Source: Phorcus lineatus
Taxonomy: Eukaryota; Mollusca; Gastropoda; Trochida; Trochidae
Direction of reading: 5' to 3'
DNA: 64,000 nt
Assembly: GCA_921293015.1 (NCBI GenBank)
Contig: OV121093.1
Location: forward strand, 27,352,622-27,416,621
Below are positions 1-13,655 of the stretch, piece after piece (position 1 is the stretch's first letter; each line of letters opens with the position of its first letter). The notes under the pieces are model-generated. The model was not told where the DNA came from. It saw nothing but the letters and a program-made list of their open reading frames with translations, and ran no database searches. Both the position numbers and the translations under genes were made by a program.

Positions 1-3000
1 TAAGAAAATAGCAATTTCATCTGATTAGTGGATAGGGTTAGGAAAAAATGAGGGTTAGGGTTACAACATAAGTTCTGTTGTCAAAACAGTTATTTAGAAT
101 TTATGAAAGCATGAATATTATATATGCGGATATAGTTAATGTGTAAAGATTGATTTAGACTTCATTATTTAGAATATTATATCTTTTAAGAAAGTAGCAA
201 TTTTATCTGATGAGTGGATGGGGTTAGGCAAAAATGAGGGTTAGGGTTAAACCATAAGTTCTGTTATCAAAACAGTAAAGTAGAGTTTCTGTGAGCATTG
301 ATATTTATATGCAGGTTTAGTTAATGTGTGAATGTTGATTTAGACTTCATTTATTTAGAATATTATATCTTTTAAGAAAGTAGTAATGTCATCTGATTGG
401 TGGATAGGGTTAGCAAAAAATGAGGGTTAGGGTTACAACATAAGTTCTGTTGTCAAAACAGCAAAGTAGAGTTTTTGTAAGAATTAATATTGTCTATGCA
501 GGTTTAGTTAATGTGTGAATTTCGATTTAGACTTCATTTATTTAGAATATTATGCCTTTTAAGAAAATAGCAATGTCATCTGATTAGTGGATAGGGTTAG
601 GAAAAAATGAGGGTTAGGGTTAAACCATAAGTTCTGTTGTCGAAACAGAAAAGTAGAGTTTCTGTGAGAATGAATATTGTCTATGCAGGTTTAGTTAATG
701 TGTGAAAGTTGATTTAGACTTCAATATTTAGAGTATTATATCTTTTAAGAAAGTGGCAATTTCATCTGATTAGTGGATAGGGTTAGGCAAAAATGAGGGC
801 TAGGGTTACACCAATGAGTTCTGTTGTCAAAACTGTAAAATAGAGTTTATGTAAGCATGAATATTATATATGTGGATATAGTTAATGTGTGAATGTTGAT
901 TTAGACTTCATTTATTTAGAATACTATGCCTTTAAGAAAATAACAATTTCATCTGATTAGTGGATAGGGTTAGGGGAAAATGAGGGTTAGGGTTACACCA
1001 ATGAGTTCTGTTGTCAAAACAGTGAAATAGAGTTTATGTAAGCATGAATATTATATATGCAGATATAGTTAATGTGTGAAGATTGATTTAGACTTCATTT
1101 ATTTAGAATATTAAGCCTTTAAGAAAATAGCAATTTCATCTGATTAGTGGATTGGGTTAGGCAAAAATGAGGGTTAGGGTTACACCAATGAGTTTTGTTG
1201 TCAAAACAGTAAAATAGAGTTTATGTAAGCATGAATATTATATATGCGGATATAGTAAATGTGTGAAAGTTGATTTAGACTTCAATATTTAGAATATTAT
1301 ATCTTTTAAGAAAATAGCAATTTTACTGATTAGTGGATAGAGTTAGGCAAAAATGAGGGTTAGGGTTACACCAATGTGTTTTGTTGTCAAAACAGTAAAA
1401 TAGAGTTTATGTAAGCATGAATATTATATATGCGGATATAGTTAATGTGTGAATGTTGATTTAGACATCATTTATTTAGAATATTATGCCTTTAAGAAAA
1501 TAGCAATTTCATCTGATTAGTGGATAGGGTTAGGCAAAAATGAGGGTTAGGGTTACACCAATGAGTTCTGTTGTCAAAACAGTGAAATAGAGTTTATGTA
1601 AGCATGAATATTATATATGCGGATATAGTTAATGTTTGAATGTTGATTTAGACTTCATTTATTTAGAATATTATGCCTTTTAAGAAAATAGCAATGTCAT
1701 CTGATTAGTGGATAGGGTTGGGCAAAAATGAGGGTTAGGGTTACAATATAAGTCCTTTGTCAAAACAGTAAAGTAGAGTTTCTGTAAGAATGAATATTGT
1801 CTATGCAGGTTTAGTTAATGTGTGAATGTTGATTTAGACTTCATTTATTTAGAATATTATGCCTTTTAAGAAAATAGCAATGTCATCCGATTAGTGGATA
1901 GGGATAGGCAAAAATGAGGGTTAGGGTTACAACATAAGCTCTGTTATCCAAACAGTAAAGTAGAGTTTCTGTGAGCATGGGTTTTTATATGCAGGTTTAG
2001 TTAATGTGTGAATGTTGATTTAGACTTCATTTATTTAGAATATTATGCCTTTTAAGAAAATAGCAATGTCATCTGATTAGTGGATAGGGTTGGGCAAAAA
2101 TGAGGGTTAGGGTTACAACATAAGTCCTTTGTCAAAACAGAAAAGTAGAGTTTCTGTAAGAATGAATATTGTCTATGCAGGTTTAGTTAATGTGTGAATG
2201 TTGATTTAGACTTCATTTATTTAGAATATTATGCCTTTTAAGAAAATAGCAATGTCATCCGATTAGTGGATAGGGATAGGCAAAAATGAGGGTTAGGGTT
2301 ACAACATAAGTTCTGTTATCCAAACAGTAAAGTAGAGTTTCTGTAAGAATGAATATTGTCTATGCAGGTTTAGTTAATGTGTGAATGTTGATTTAGACTT
2401 CATTTATTTAGAATATTATGCCTTTTAAGAAAATAGCAATGTCATCTGATTAGTGGATAGGGTTAGGCAAAAATGAGGGTTAGGGTTACAACATAAGTTC
2501 TGTTGTCGAAACAGAAAAGTAGAGTTTCTGTAAGAAAGAATATTGTCTATGCAGGTTTAGTTAATGTGTGAATGTTGATTTAAACTTCAATATTTAGAAT
2601 ATTATGCCTTTTAAGAAAGTAGTAATTTCATCTGATTAGTGGATGGGGTTATGCAAAAATGAGGGTTAGGGTTACAACATAAGTTCTGTTGTCAAAACAG
2701 CAAAGTAGAGTTTCTGTAAGAATGAATATTGTCTATGCAGGTTTAGTTAATGTGTGAATTTCGATTTAGACTTCATTTATTTAGAATATTATGCCTTTTA
2801 AGAAAATAGCAATGTCATCTGATTAGTGGATAGGGTTAGGAAAAAATGAGGGTTAGGGTTAAACCATAAGTTCTGTTGTCGAAACAGAAAAGTAAAGTTT
2901 CTGTGAGAATGAATATTGTTTATGCAGGTTTAGTTAATGTGTGAATGTTGATTTAGACTTCAATATTTATAATCTAATGCATTTTAAGAAAGTAGCAATT

Positions 3001-6000
3001 TCATCTGATTAGTGGATGGGGTTAGGCAAAAACGAGGGTTAGGGTTACACCAATGAGTTCTGTTGTCAAAACAGTGAAATAGAGTTTATGTAAGCATGAA
3101 TATTTATATGCAGGTTTAGTTAATGTGTGAATGTTGATTTAGACTTCATTATTCAGAATATTATGCCTTTTAAGAAAATAGCAATGTCATATAATTAGTG
3201 GATAGGGTTAGATAAAAACGAGGGTTAGGGTTACACCAATAAGTTCTGTTATCAAAACAGTAAATAAGAATTTATGAAAGCATGAATATTGTCTATGTAG
3301 GTTTAGTTAATGTTTGAATGTTGATTTAGACTTTAATATTTAGAATATTATGTCTTTTAAGAAAGTAGCAATTTCATCTGATTAGTGGATAGGGTTAGGC
3401 AAAAACGAGGGTTAGGGTTACACCAATAAGTTCTGTTATCAAAACAGTAAAGTAGAGTTTATGAAAGCATGAATATTGTCTATGCAGGTTTAGTTGATGT
3501 TTGAAAGTTGATTTAGACTTCAATATTTAGAGTATTATATCTTTTAAGAAAGTGGCAATTTCATCTGATTAGTGGATAGGGTTAGGCAAAAATGAGGGCT
3601 AGGGTTACACCAATGAGTTCTGTTGTCAAAACTGTAAAATAGAGTTTATGTAAGCATGGATATTGTCTATGCAGGTTTAGTTAATGTGTGAATGTTGATT
3701 TAGACTTCAATATTTATAATCTTATGCATTTTAAGAAAGTAGCAATTTCATCTGATTAGTGGATGGGGTTAGGCAAAAACGAGGGTTAGGGTTACACCAA
3801 TGAGTTCTGTTGTCAAAACAGTAAAATAGAGTTTATGTAAGCATGAATATTATATATGCGGATATAGTTAATGTGTGAATGTTGATTTAGACTTCATTTA
3901 TTTAGAATATTATGCCTTTAAGAAAATAGCAATTTCATCTGATTAGTGGATAGGGTTAGGGAAAAATGAGGGTTAGGGTTACACCAATGAGTTCTGTTGT
4001 CAAAACAGTGAAATAGAGTTTATGTAAGCATGAATATTTATATGCAGGTTTAGTTAATGTGTGAATGTTGATTTAGACTTCATTATTTAGAATATTATGC
4101 CTTTTAAGAAAATAGCAATGTCATCTGATTAGTGGATAGGGTTAGATAAAAACGAGGGTTAGGGTTACACCAATAAGTTCTGTTATCAAAACAGTAAATA
4201 AGAATTTATGAAAGCATGAATATTGTCTATGTAGGTTTAGTTAATGTTTGAATGTTGATTTAGACTTTAATATTTAGAATATTATGTCTTTTAAGAAAGT
4301 AGCAATTTCATCTGATTAGTGGATAGGGTTAGGCAAAAACGAGGGTTAGGGTTACACCAATAAGTTCTGTTATCAAAACAGTAAAGTAGAGTTTATGAAA
4401 GCATGAATATTGTCTATGCAGGTTTAGTTGATGTTTGAAAGTTGATTTAGACTTCAATATTTAGAGTATTATATCTTTTAAGAAAGTGGCAATTTCATCT
4501 GATTAGTGGATAGGGTTAGGCAAAAATGAGGGCTAGGGTTACACCAATGAGTTCTGTTGTCAAAACTGTAAAATAGAGTTTATGTAAGCATGGATATTGT
4601 CTATGCAGGTTTAGTTAATGTGTGAATGTTGATTTAGACTTCAATATTTATAATCTTATGCATTTTAAGAAAGTAGCAATTTCATCTGATTAGTGGATGG
4701 GGTTAGGCAAAAACGAGGGTTAGGGTTACACCAATGAGTTCTGTTGTCAAAACTGTAAAATAGAGTTTATGTAAGCATGAATATTATATATGCGGATATA
4801 GTTAATGTGTGAATGTTGATTTAGACTTCATTTATTTAGAATATTATGCCTTTAAGAAAATAGCAATTTCATCTGATTAGTGGATAGGGTTAGGGAAAAA
4901 TGAGGGTTAGGGTTACACCAATGAGTTCTGTTGTCAAAACAGTGAAATAGAGTTTATGTAAGCATGAATATTTATATGCAGGTTTAGTTAATGTGTGAAT
5001 GTTGATTTAGACTTCATTATTTAGAATATTATGCCTTTTAAGAAAATAGCAATGTCATCTGATTAGTGGATAGGGTTAGATAAAAACGAGGGTTAGGGTT
5101 ACACCAATAAGTTCTGTTATCAAAACAGTAAAGTAGAGTTTATGAAAGCATGAATATTGTCTATGCAGGTTTAGTTCATGTTTGAAAGTTGATTTAGACT
5201 TCAATATTTAGAGTATTATATCTTTTAAGAAAGGTGCAATTTCATCTGATTAGTGGATAGGGTTAGGGAAAAATGAGGGCTAGGTTTACACCAATGAGTT
5301 CTGTTGTCAAAACTGTAAAATAGAGTTTATGAAAGCATGAATATTGTCTATGCAGGTTTAGTTGATGTTTGAAAGTTGATTTAGACTTCAATATTTAGAG
5401 TATTATATCTTTTAAGAAAGTGGCAATTTCATCTGATTAGTGGATAGGGTTAGGCAAAAATGAGGGCTAGGGTTACACCAATGAGTTCTGTTGTCAAAAC
5501 TGTAAAATAGAGTTTATGTAAGCATGGATATTGTCTATGCAGGTTTAGTTAATGTGTGAATGTTGATTTAGACTTCAATATTTATAATCTTATGCATTTT
5601 AAGAAAGTAGCAATTTCATCTGATTAGTGGATGGGGTTAGGCAAAAACGAGGGTTAGGGTTACACCAATGAGTTCTGTTGTCAAAACTGTAAAATAGAGT
5701 TTATGTAAGCATGAATATTATATATGCGGATATAGTTAATGTGTGAATGTTGATTTAGACTTCATTTATTTAGAATATTATGCCTTTAGGAAAATAGCAA
5801 TTTCATCTGATTAGTGGATAGGGTTAGGGAAAAATGAGGGTTAGGGTTACACCAATGAGTTCTGTTGTCAAAACAGTGAAATAGAGTTTATGTAAGCATG
5901 AATATTTATATGCAGGTTTAGTTAATGTGTGAATGTTGATTTAGACTTCATTATTTAGAATATTATGCCTTTTAAGAAAATAGCAATGTCATCTGATTAG

Positions 6001-9000
6001 TGGATAGGGTTAGATAAAAACGAGGGTTAGGGTTACACCAATAAGTTCTGTTATCAAAACAGTAAAGTAGAGTTTATGAAAGCATGAATATTGTCTATGC
6101 AGGTTTAGTTCATGTTTGAAAGTTGATTTAGACTTCAATATTTAGAGTATTATATCTTTTAAGAAAGTGGCAATTTCATCTGATTAGTGGATAGGGTTAG
6201 GGAAAAATGAGGGCTAGGTTTACACCAATGAGTTCTGTTGTCAAAACTGTAAAATAGAGTTTATGAAAGCATGAATATTGTCTATGCAGGTTTAGTTCAT
6301 GTTTGAAAGTTGATTTAGACTTCAATATTTAGAGTATTATATCTTTTAAGAAAGTGGCAATTTCATCTGATTAGTGGATAGGGTTAGGGAAAAATGAGGG
6401 CTAGGTTTACACCAATGAGTTCTGTTATCAAAACAGTAAAATAGAGTTTATGTAAGCATGGATATTGTCTATGCAGGTTTAGTTAATGTGTGAAAGTTGA
6501 TTTAGACTTCAATATTTATAATCTTATGCATTTTAAGAAAGTAGCAATTTCATCTGATTAGTGGATGGGGTTAGGCAAAAACGAGGGTTAGGGTTACACC
6601 AATGAGTTCTGTTGTCAAAACAGTAAAATAGAGTTTATGTAAGCATGAATATTATATATGCGGATATAGTTAATGTGTGAATGTTGATTTAGACTTCATT
6701 TATTTAGAATATTATGCCTTTAAGAAAATAGCAATTTCATCTGATTAGTGGATAGGGTTAGGGAAAAATGAGGGTTAGGGTTACACCAATGAGTTCTGTT
6801 GTCAAAACTGTAAAATAGAGTTTATGTAAGCATGAATATTATATATGCGGATATAGTTAATGTGTGAATGTTGATTTAGACTTCATTTATTTAGAATATT
6901 ATGCCTTTAAGAAAATAGCAATTTCATCTGATTAGTGGATAGGGTTAGGGAAAAATGAGGGTTAGGGTTACACCAATGAGTTCTGTTGTCAAAACAGTGA
7001 AATAGAGTTTATGTAAGCATGAATATTTATATGCAGGTTTAGTTAATGTGTGAATGTTGATTTAGACTTCATTATTTAGAATATTATGCCTTTTAAGAAA
7101 ATAGCAATGTCATCTGATTAGTGGATAGGGTTAGATAAAAACGAGGGTTAGGGTTACACCAATAAGTTCTGTTATCAAAACAGTAAATAAGAATTTATGA
7201 AAGCATGAATATTGTCTATGTAGGTTTAGTTAATGTTTGAATGTTGATTTAGACTTTAATATTTAGAATATTATGTCTTTTAAGAAAGTAGCAATTTCAT
7301 CTGATTAGTGGATAGGGTTAGGCAAAAATGAGGGTTAGGGTTACACCAATAAGTTCTGTTATCAAAACAGTAAAGTAGAGTTTATGAAAGCATGAATATT
7401 GTCTATGCAGGTTTAGTTGATGTTTGAAAGTTGATTTAGACTTCAATATTTAGAGTATTATATCTTTTAAGAAAGTGGCAATTTCATCTGATTAGTGGAT
7501 AGGGTTAGGGAAAAATGAGGGCTAGGGTTACACCAATGAGTTCTGTTGTCAAAACTGTAAAATAGAGTTTATGTAAGCATGGATATTATATATGCGGATA
7601 TAGTTAATGTATGAAGATTGATTTAGATTTCATTTATTTAGAATATTATGTCTTTAAGAAAATAACAATTTCATCTGATTAGTGGATAGGGTTAGGCAAA
7701 AATGAGGAATAGGGTTAAACCATAAGTTCTGTTATCAAAACAGTAAAGTAGAGTTTCTGTGAGCATGGATTTTTATATCCAGGTTTAGTTAATGTGTGAA
7801 TGTTGATTTAGACTTCATTTATTTAGAATATTATGCCTTTTAAGAAAATAGCAATGTCATCTGATTAGTGGATAGGGCTAGGCAAAATGAGGGTTAGGGT
7901 TACAACATAAGTTCTGTTGTCAAAACTGTAAAATAGAGTTTATGTAAGCATGGATATTATATATGCGGATATAGTTAATGTATGAATGTTGATTTAGACT
8001 TCAATATTTAGAATCTTATACATTTTAAGAAAGTAGCAATTTCATCTGATTAGTGGATGGGGTTAGGCAAAAACGAGGGTTAGGGTTACACCAATGAGTT
8101 CTGTTGTCAAAACAGTAAAATAGAGTTTATGTAAGCATGAATTTTATATACGGATATAGTTAATGTGTGAATGTTGATTTAGACTTCATTTATTTAGAAT
8201 ATTATGCCTTTAAGAAAAACGCAATTTCATCTGATTAGTGGATAGGGTTAGGGAAAAATGAGGGCCAGGGTTACACCAATGAGTTCTGTTGTCAAAACAG
8301 TGAAATAGAGTTTATGTAAGCATGAATATTTAAATGCAGGTTAAGTTAATGTGTGAATGTTGATTTAGACTTCATTATTTAGAATATTATGCCTTTTAAG
8401 AAAATAGCAATTTCATCTGATTAGTGGATAGGGTTAGGCAAAAATGAGGGTTAGGGTTACACCAATGAGTTTTGTTGTCAAAACAGTAAAATAGAGCTTA
8501 TGTAAGCATGGATATTATAGATGCGGATATAGTTAATGTGTGAAGATTGATTTAGATTTCATTTATTTAGAATATTATGCCTTTAAGAAAATAACAATTG
8601 CATCTGATTAGTGGATAGGGTTAGGCAAAAACGTTGGTTAGGGTTAAACCATAAGTTCTGTTGTCGAAACAGAAAAGTAGAGTTTCTGTGAGAATGAATA
8701 TTGTCTATGCAGGTTTAGTTAATGTGTGAATGTTGATTTAGACTTCAATATTTATAATCTTATGCATTTTAAGAAAGTAGCAATTTCATCTGATTAGTGG
8801 ATGGGGTTAGGCAAAAACGAGGGTTAGAGTTACACCAATAAGTTCTGTTGTCAAAACAGTGAAATAGAGTTTCTGTAAGCATGAATATTTATATGCAGGT
8901 TTAGTTAATGTGTGAATGTTGATTTAGACTTCATTATTTAGAATATTATGCCTTTTAAGAAAATAGCAATTTCATCTGATTAGTGGATAGGGTTAGGCAA

Positions 9001-9254
9001 AAATGAAGGTTAGGGTTACAACATAAGTTCTGTTATCAAAACAGTAAAATAGAATATATGTAAGCATGCATATTTTCTATGGAGGTTTAGTTAATGTGTG
9101 AAATATGATTTAGACTTTGATTATTTAGAATATTATGTCTTTTGAGAAAAAAGCAATTTTTTCTGATTAGTGGATAGGGTTAGGCAAAAGTTAGGGTTAG
9201 GGTTACACCAATGAGTTCTGTTGTCAAAACAGTGAAATAGAGTTTATGTAAGAA
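1..9254 (+). repeat. ~185-bp satellite array with telomere-like motif
   Basis: About 50 head-to-tail monomers of roughly 183-187 bp fill the first 9.25 kb and run off the left edge. Each monomer carries a conserved GGGTTAGG, then an A-rich spacer, then GAGGGTTAGGGTTA, so two telomere-type TTAGGG words recur once per unit. The rest (for example TTCTGTTGTCAAAACAG, an imperfect dyad, and TGATTTAGACTTCA) is AT-rich. From about 3000 to 7000 the same ordered set of variant monomers recurs about every 930 bp (five monomers), for instance the variant with TTAGTTGATGTTTGAAAG at about 3490, 4420, 5350 and 7420. That is a higher-order repeat. No gene is present. A subtelomeric or pericentromeric location is plausible but inferred. 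Confidence 0.95.
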
Positions 9255-9266
9255 TGAATATTTTGG

Positions 9267-10080
9267 AAAGACAAAAGATTGTAAATAAATGAAGTCTAAA
9301 TCAACTTTCACAAATCAACTGTATCCACAAATATAACATTCATGCTAACATAAATTCTTTTTAACTGTTTTGACAACAGAACTCATGGTGTAACCATAAC
9401 ACTCGTTTTTGCCTAGTCCTATCCACTAATAAGATGAAATTACGATTTTTTGAAAGACAAAAGATTCTAACTATTTGAAGTCAAAATAAACTTTCACAGA
9501 CAAACCATACCCACATATAAAATATTTATGCTTACATAAACTCTTTCTAACTTTTTTGAAAACATTCACACATTAATTATATCCGCATATATAATATTCA
9601 TGCTTACATAAACTCTATTTTAGAGTTTTGACAACAGAACTCATTGGTGTAACCCTAGCCCTCATTTTTGCCTAACCATATCCACTAATCAGATGAAATT
9701 GCCACTTTCTTAAAAGATATAATACTCTAAATATTGAAGTCTAAATCAACTTTCAAACATCAACTAAACCTGCATAGACAATATTCATGCTTTCATAAAC
9801 TCTACTTTACTGTTTTGATAACAGAACTTATTGGTGCAACCCTAACCCTCGTTTTTGCCTAACCCTATCCACTAATCAGATGAAATTGCTATTTTCTTAA
9901 AGGCATAATATTCTAAAATTACCATTTTTAAAGGACAAAAGATTCTAAATATATGAAGTCTTAATCGACTTTAAAAAATCAACTGTACCAACAAATATAA
10001 TATTCATGTCTAAACAATATCTATTAAACTTTTAGAAAACATGGTGTAACCCTAACCCTCGATTTTGCCTAACCCTAACC
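9267..10080 (-). repeat. Inverted, decayed block of the same satellite
   Basis: After 9254 the orientation flips. The plus strand now shows reverse-complement monomer pieces such as GTAACCCTAACCCTC and CCTATCCACTAATCAGATG. About four diverged, partly deleted monomers are present, the last ending near 10080. The junction lacks a spacer of any size. Confidence 0.9.
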
Positions 10081-10247
10081 AGATGAAATAATTTTTTAAA
10101 ATAGTCTTTTTTAACTCTAAAAAAATGTACTGCACATGGATATATAACGTTTATGAACAATATTTTCTTGTTTCTCTATTTACCTTCATTTCCTATCCAC
10201 TTATCCAAAGCATTTTTGTTTTGTAAAGAATACATATTTTAGATATG

Positions 10248-10442
10248 TGAGGTGAGCATCGGCTGGAACTAGCTAACCATGGGTGGTACTGCGTTGAAAT
10301 TCAGTGTAGCATTGCATCCAAACCTGACTGCGTGTAGAACAGTTCTTTACTGCAGACAAAGTTGCCGAGCCCCTGGCGGGATTCGAACCAAGGACCTCCT
10401 GATCCGAAGCCGAACGCGCTAACCACTGCGCTATCCCGCCCC
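10248..10442 (-). repeat. tRNA-derived SINE, nearly intact head
   Basis: Read on the minus strand, the element opens with a tRNA-like head at about 10442. It has a box A-like TAGCGCAGTGGTTAGCGCG, an anticodon arm resembling tRNA-Arg(TCG) (CTTCGGATCAG) and a box B GGTTCGAATCC. A non-tRNA body common to the other copies follows (TGCAGTAAAGAACTGTTCTA, then ATTTCAGCGCAGTA-like). The middle of the body is deleted, so the 3' end TCACCTCAC is fused early. It is a SINE rather than a functional tRNA gene, because the acceptor stem does not close and the body is repeated elsewhere in the window. Confidence 0.85.
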
Positions 10443-13400
10443 TTTTAGATATGTAAAGTCTAATACAACACTTTGCAATCAAATTCTTAAACACTTTATC
10501 ATCGTTTTAAGAAGAACTAATGGATTTCCTTTACCCTAGTTGTTTGGATACATTACGTCCCATTCAACTAAATATAGCGTATTCTAAATTTACTGTGAAT
10601 TCCAATATAATCTATATAAACAGTACATAGTCGTTTTTAAAACGGATTTCATGATGTAATCACAACCTTCATATTTACTTTACTGCTACGGCTGAGCTGA
10701 ATTTACAATATTTTGGGATAGCAACCCCGCCATCTATGCGTTATTCACACCACAGTTTCGAACAACCACTAGCACTGGATATTTTAGCATCGACTTCGAC
10801 TTCATTATAACTTTTTTGCACTTCTGATCAACAATGGCACAATGGAGAATTTCCGATCCATTGATATGGCATATCGCTATCGCTCAGGAAATACTTGTAA
10901 TACGGCACTCGTGTCGTATCCATACTATATTCTGAATACTCATATGAGAACCTCGAAGAACAGTTACTGGAGGCATGCGGCTAAGTATCACACGATCACA
11001 AATTAATAACGATAAAGAACATTTCACAATCATTTAAACAAATATAAATTTAAGTAGGCTTTATGCTTTTTGATATATTACGTTTGGATGTAAGTGCCGT
11101 TCTTTTCTGACGAGTTTTAATATTTCAATGTCAATATACCACCGGGCAAGCACATTCTTAACTGTAAGTGCGTAAAGAAAATAACTCGTGTTAATATTTC
11201 ACCCTTAAGAATTATATTCAAAACCTCGAATATACAATATCTAATCAAGTAATGTGGCTGTTATAACACAAAGCATTGTACTTGAAAAGTACTTTTAAGT
11301 TGGCTTACCTATAAGTATATAAAATAATACATTCGCAATGGTGTTCCCTGAAGCATTTGTCAATGCTGATCAATTCTCCCTACTGTCAAATTTGCAAATA
11401 ACCAATGTGATAAATATTTCTATAGATTGCATACGTTTCTTATAGTACCTACGAGGGCAATCATATCGGGGTTAATATTTTTGGTACGATGCCCTTGGGC
11501 AAAATATAGACTTATGAAGTTGTGATCCAAGTACACATATGCCTTTACTTGGGTGTTGATTTTGATTATTTTTTTATTTCTCGAGTAAGGGAATTAACAG
11601 ACTATCATATTCATGTCCATTAAGGTCTCGCTCGGGAAATACTAGTTCATAGTATGTCGTACTTTCCTCAGTATACTTTGATAAACACCGTAGGAGCATT
11701 TTGTTACTGCAACATTAGATACGTTTAAGTTTTTCGTTTCCACTTAGAAGTGAGTGGGTTCTGCATCTGCATTTCTAAATTTGAAACTTTGAAGTTCGAT
11801 GTTTTAAATCTAATAATGAATTATACAATTTACACACATACTACTAGAATAATGGTATGCAAACTCGCGGATTACCTTGCAAACGATTCTACATATATAA
11901 AATCAGACGGAACATAATTTTATACTTCATTTTCCTATATGCACTCAATATTAATGAGAAATGATGGCGAACAAATCTAATATTTACGAATCCGTAAATT
12001 TTTTCAAAATAGCAACTTCAGGATGTATTGTTTTGACAAAGTAAGAATATTTAGAGAGTTATCCGTCCAGGTAAATACAATGATTTTATCGACGAAAAAA
12101 AGCCTTTTTATAACCTCTTTATGCATTATTGTATGTATGTTTTATTTCGTAAAGGGGCCACAGGCCCATGATACTTATATTGTATAGAAGCTTCTTGCAG
12201 TGCAGAGAGTTATAAAATGACAAAAATATTTCAAGTGTTGGCAAACTTACATTATAAATATCATACATAGTCATCGTAATGGGATATCTTTGAAGTAATT
12301 ATGTCTTTACTTTGTAGCTAGGAATAATGATTTGCAAAGATGTCTTAAGATTATGCCTTTTGACAAGAATATGATTATTAGCAGACTGACTCAGGACAAT
12401 TAAGATACAACTATACGATGTACTCAGGTGGTTAAGAGAACGATTTCAGGAATATAAATATAACAGGGGATCACCGAAAGTTTTTCAACAGTTCATTTTC
12501 TGAAATACCTACTTAAATGTAAAAACCCGACGTCAAGGCAGTTGTTTTATCAGTTTCAACTTTGATGGCAGACCTTGTACCGTGTATTGATTCCAAAACT
12601 ATCAAACTGCAGCAAAGAAGAACATATATTAAAGGGAAACATTTTAATGTTTTTAATTCAGATAGGTATGTAAAATAGAAAAAAAAAGACATAAGAACAT
12701 ATTTACCACAACCGCAGCATTTAAATCTAATTTAAAAACACACATGTTTTCCTCTGTTAACCAGTGACTCTATTACACATTCACATGTACAAGTGTGTGG
12801 ACGAAGGCGCAATATATATGCCCAATATCATTATTATCATTATTAAATATATGTGACGTTCATGTTATGCGGCGTGTAGGAAAGTGATTGTTTAAAAGGG
12901 GTCGCGATATATTTAAGCGATTTTATGACATTGTACGGATAAATCTTTACTGTAACAATTGTAATTTTGAGACCGCTTCAAAACTATGAAACGGGGTAGC
13001 ATAATGTTACTTAGCGAGTTCGATTTCTGGGTCCATTCTCACCTTATTTTGTGGAAACGAAATTCAAGGGGCATCCGTAACCATCACAACCAAGTTGAAA
13101 CATGGTATTGAGGGTAACACTTTTGTTGATTTAGATTTGACGACCAAATAAAAGAATGAGAAATTAAGGCATTTTTCGGCGCTACGCATGTTAAAACCTT
13201 ACTTCGTCATTGCATGACATTGTAGATTAATCTTATAAATTTATTTTCATGCTGTTGTGAAACTAGTAGAAGTACAGTGCCTTATTTCATGTCATTTCAA
13301 ATGAAGATGGCGGACCGGATGCCGATAGGCCTGTGCCTCCTTTCACAAACCCTAAGGTGATCGGAAGTCTCTAAAGTTATATTAGTGCAATGTTAAAGAA

Positions 13401-13652
13401 TGGGAGTTCAGGTTAAACTTATAAAGGTTGCCTTGTGATAGAAGACCCAGGTCTTAAAGAAATGAGATAACGAGATAGTTATGACATTTAGGATTGTTGT
13501 CAGTTTTCTATGATAAAGTCAGGTCTAGTCCATCATGTTATTATAAACACATGTAAACTTATGACAGTAATACAGACATGTAGTACGGAAGACGTCTTCG
13601 AATAGGAATTGCACGCTGAATTCTCTACTGAGTCTGCCAGTTCTACTTTCTC
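10443..13652. other. Intergenic, no gene recognised
   Basis: AT-rich sequence with stops in all frames and no convincing exon. Two short pieces resemble the core of the CTCG palindromes described elsewhere (GGTCTCGCTCGGGAAATAC near 11625 and CGCTATCGCTCAGGAAATAC near 10875). These may be decayed half elements. Nothing else is supported. Confidence 0.5.
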
Positions 13653-13655
13653 TAA

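Noticed and set aside
1-9254. True telomere
   Set aside because: TTAGGG words are isolated within a longer monomer, never in an uninterrupted (TTAGGG)n run.
10370-10442. Functional tRNA-Arg gene
   Set aside because: Acceptor stem does not pair properly and the head continues into a dispersed SINE body.
10273-10494. Minus-strand 73-codon frame with a plausible-looking peptide
   Set aside because: It is the translated tRNA-like SINE head, which recurs in other SINE copies; not a protein gene.
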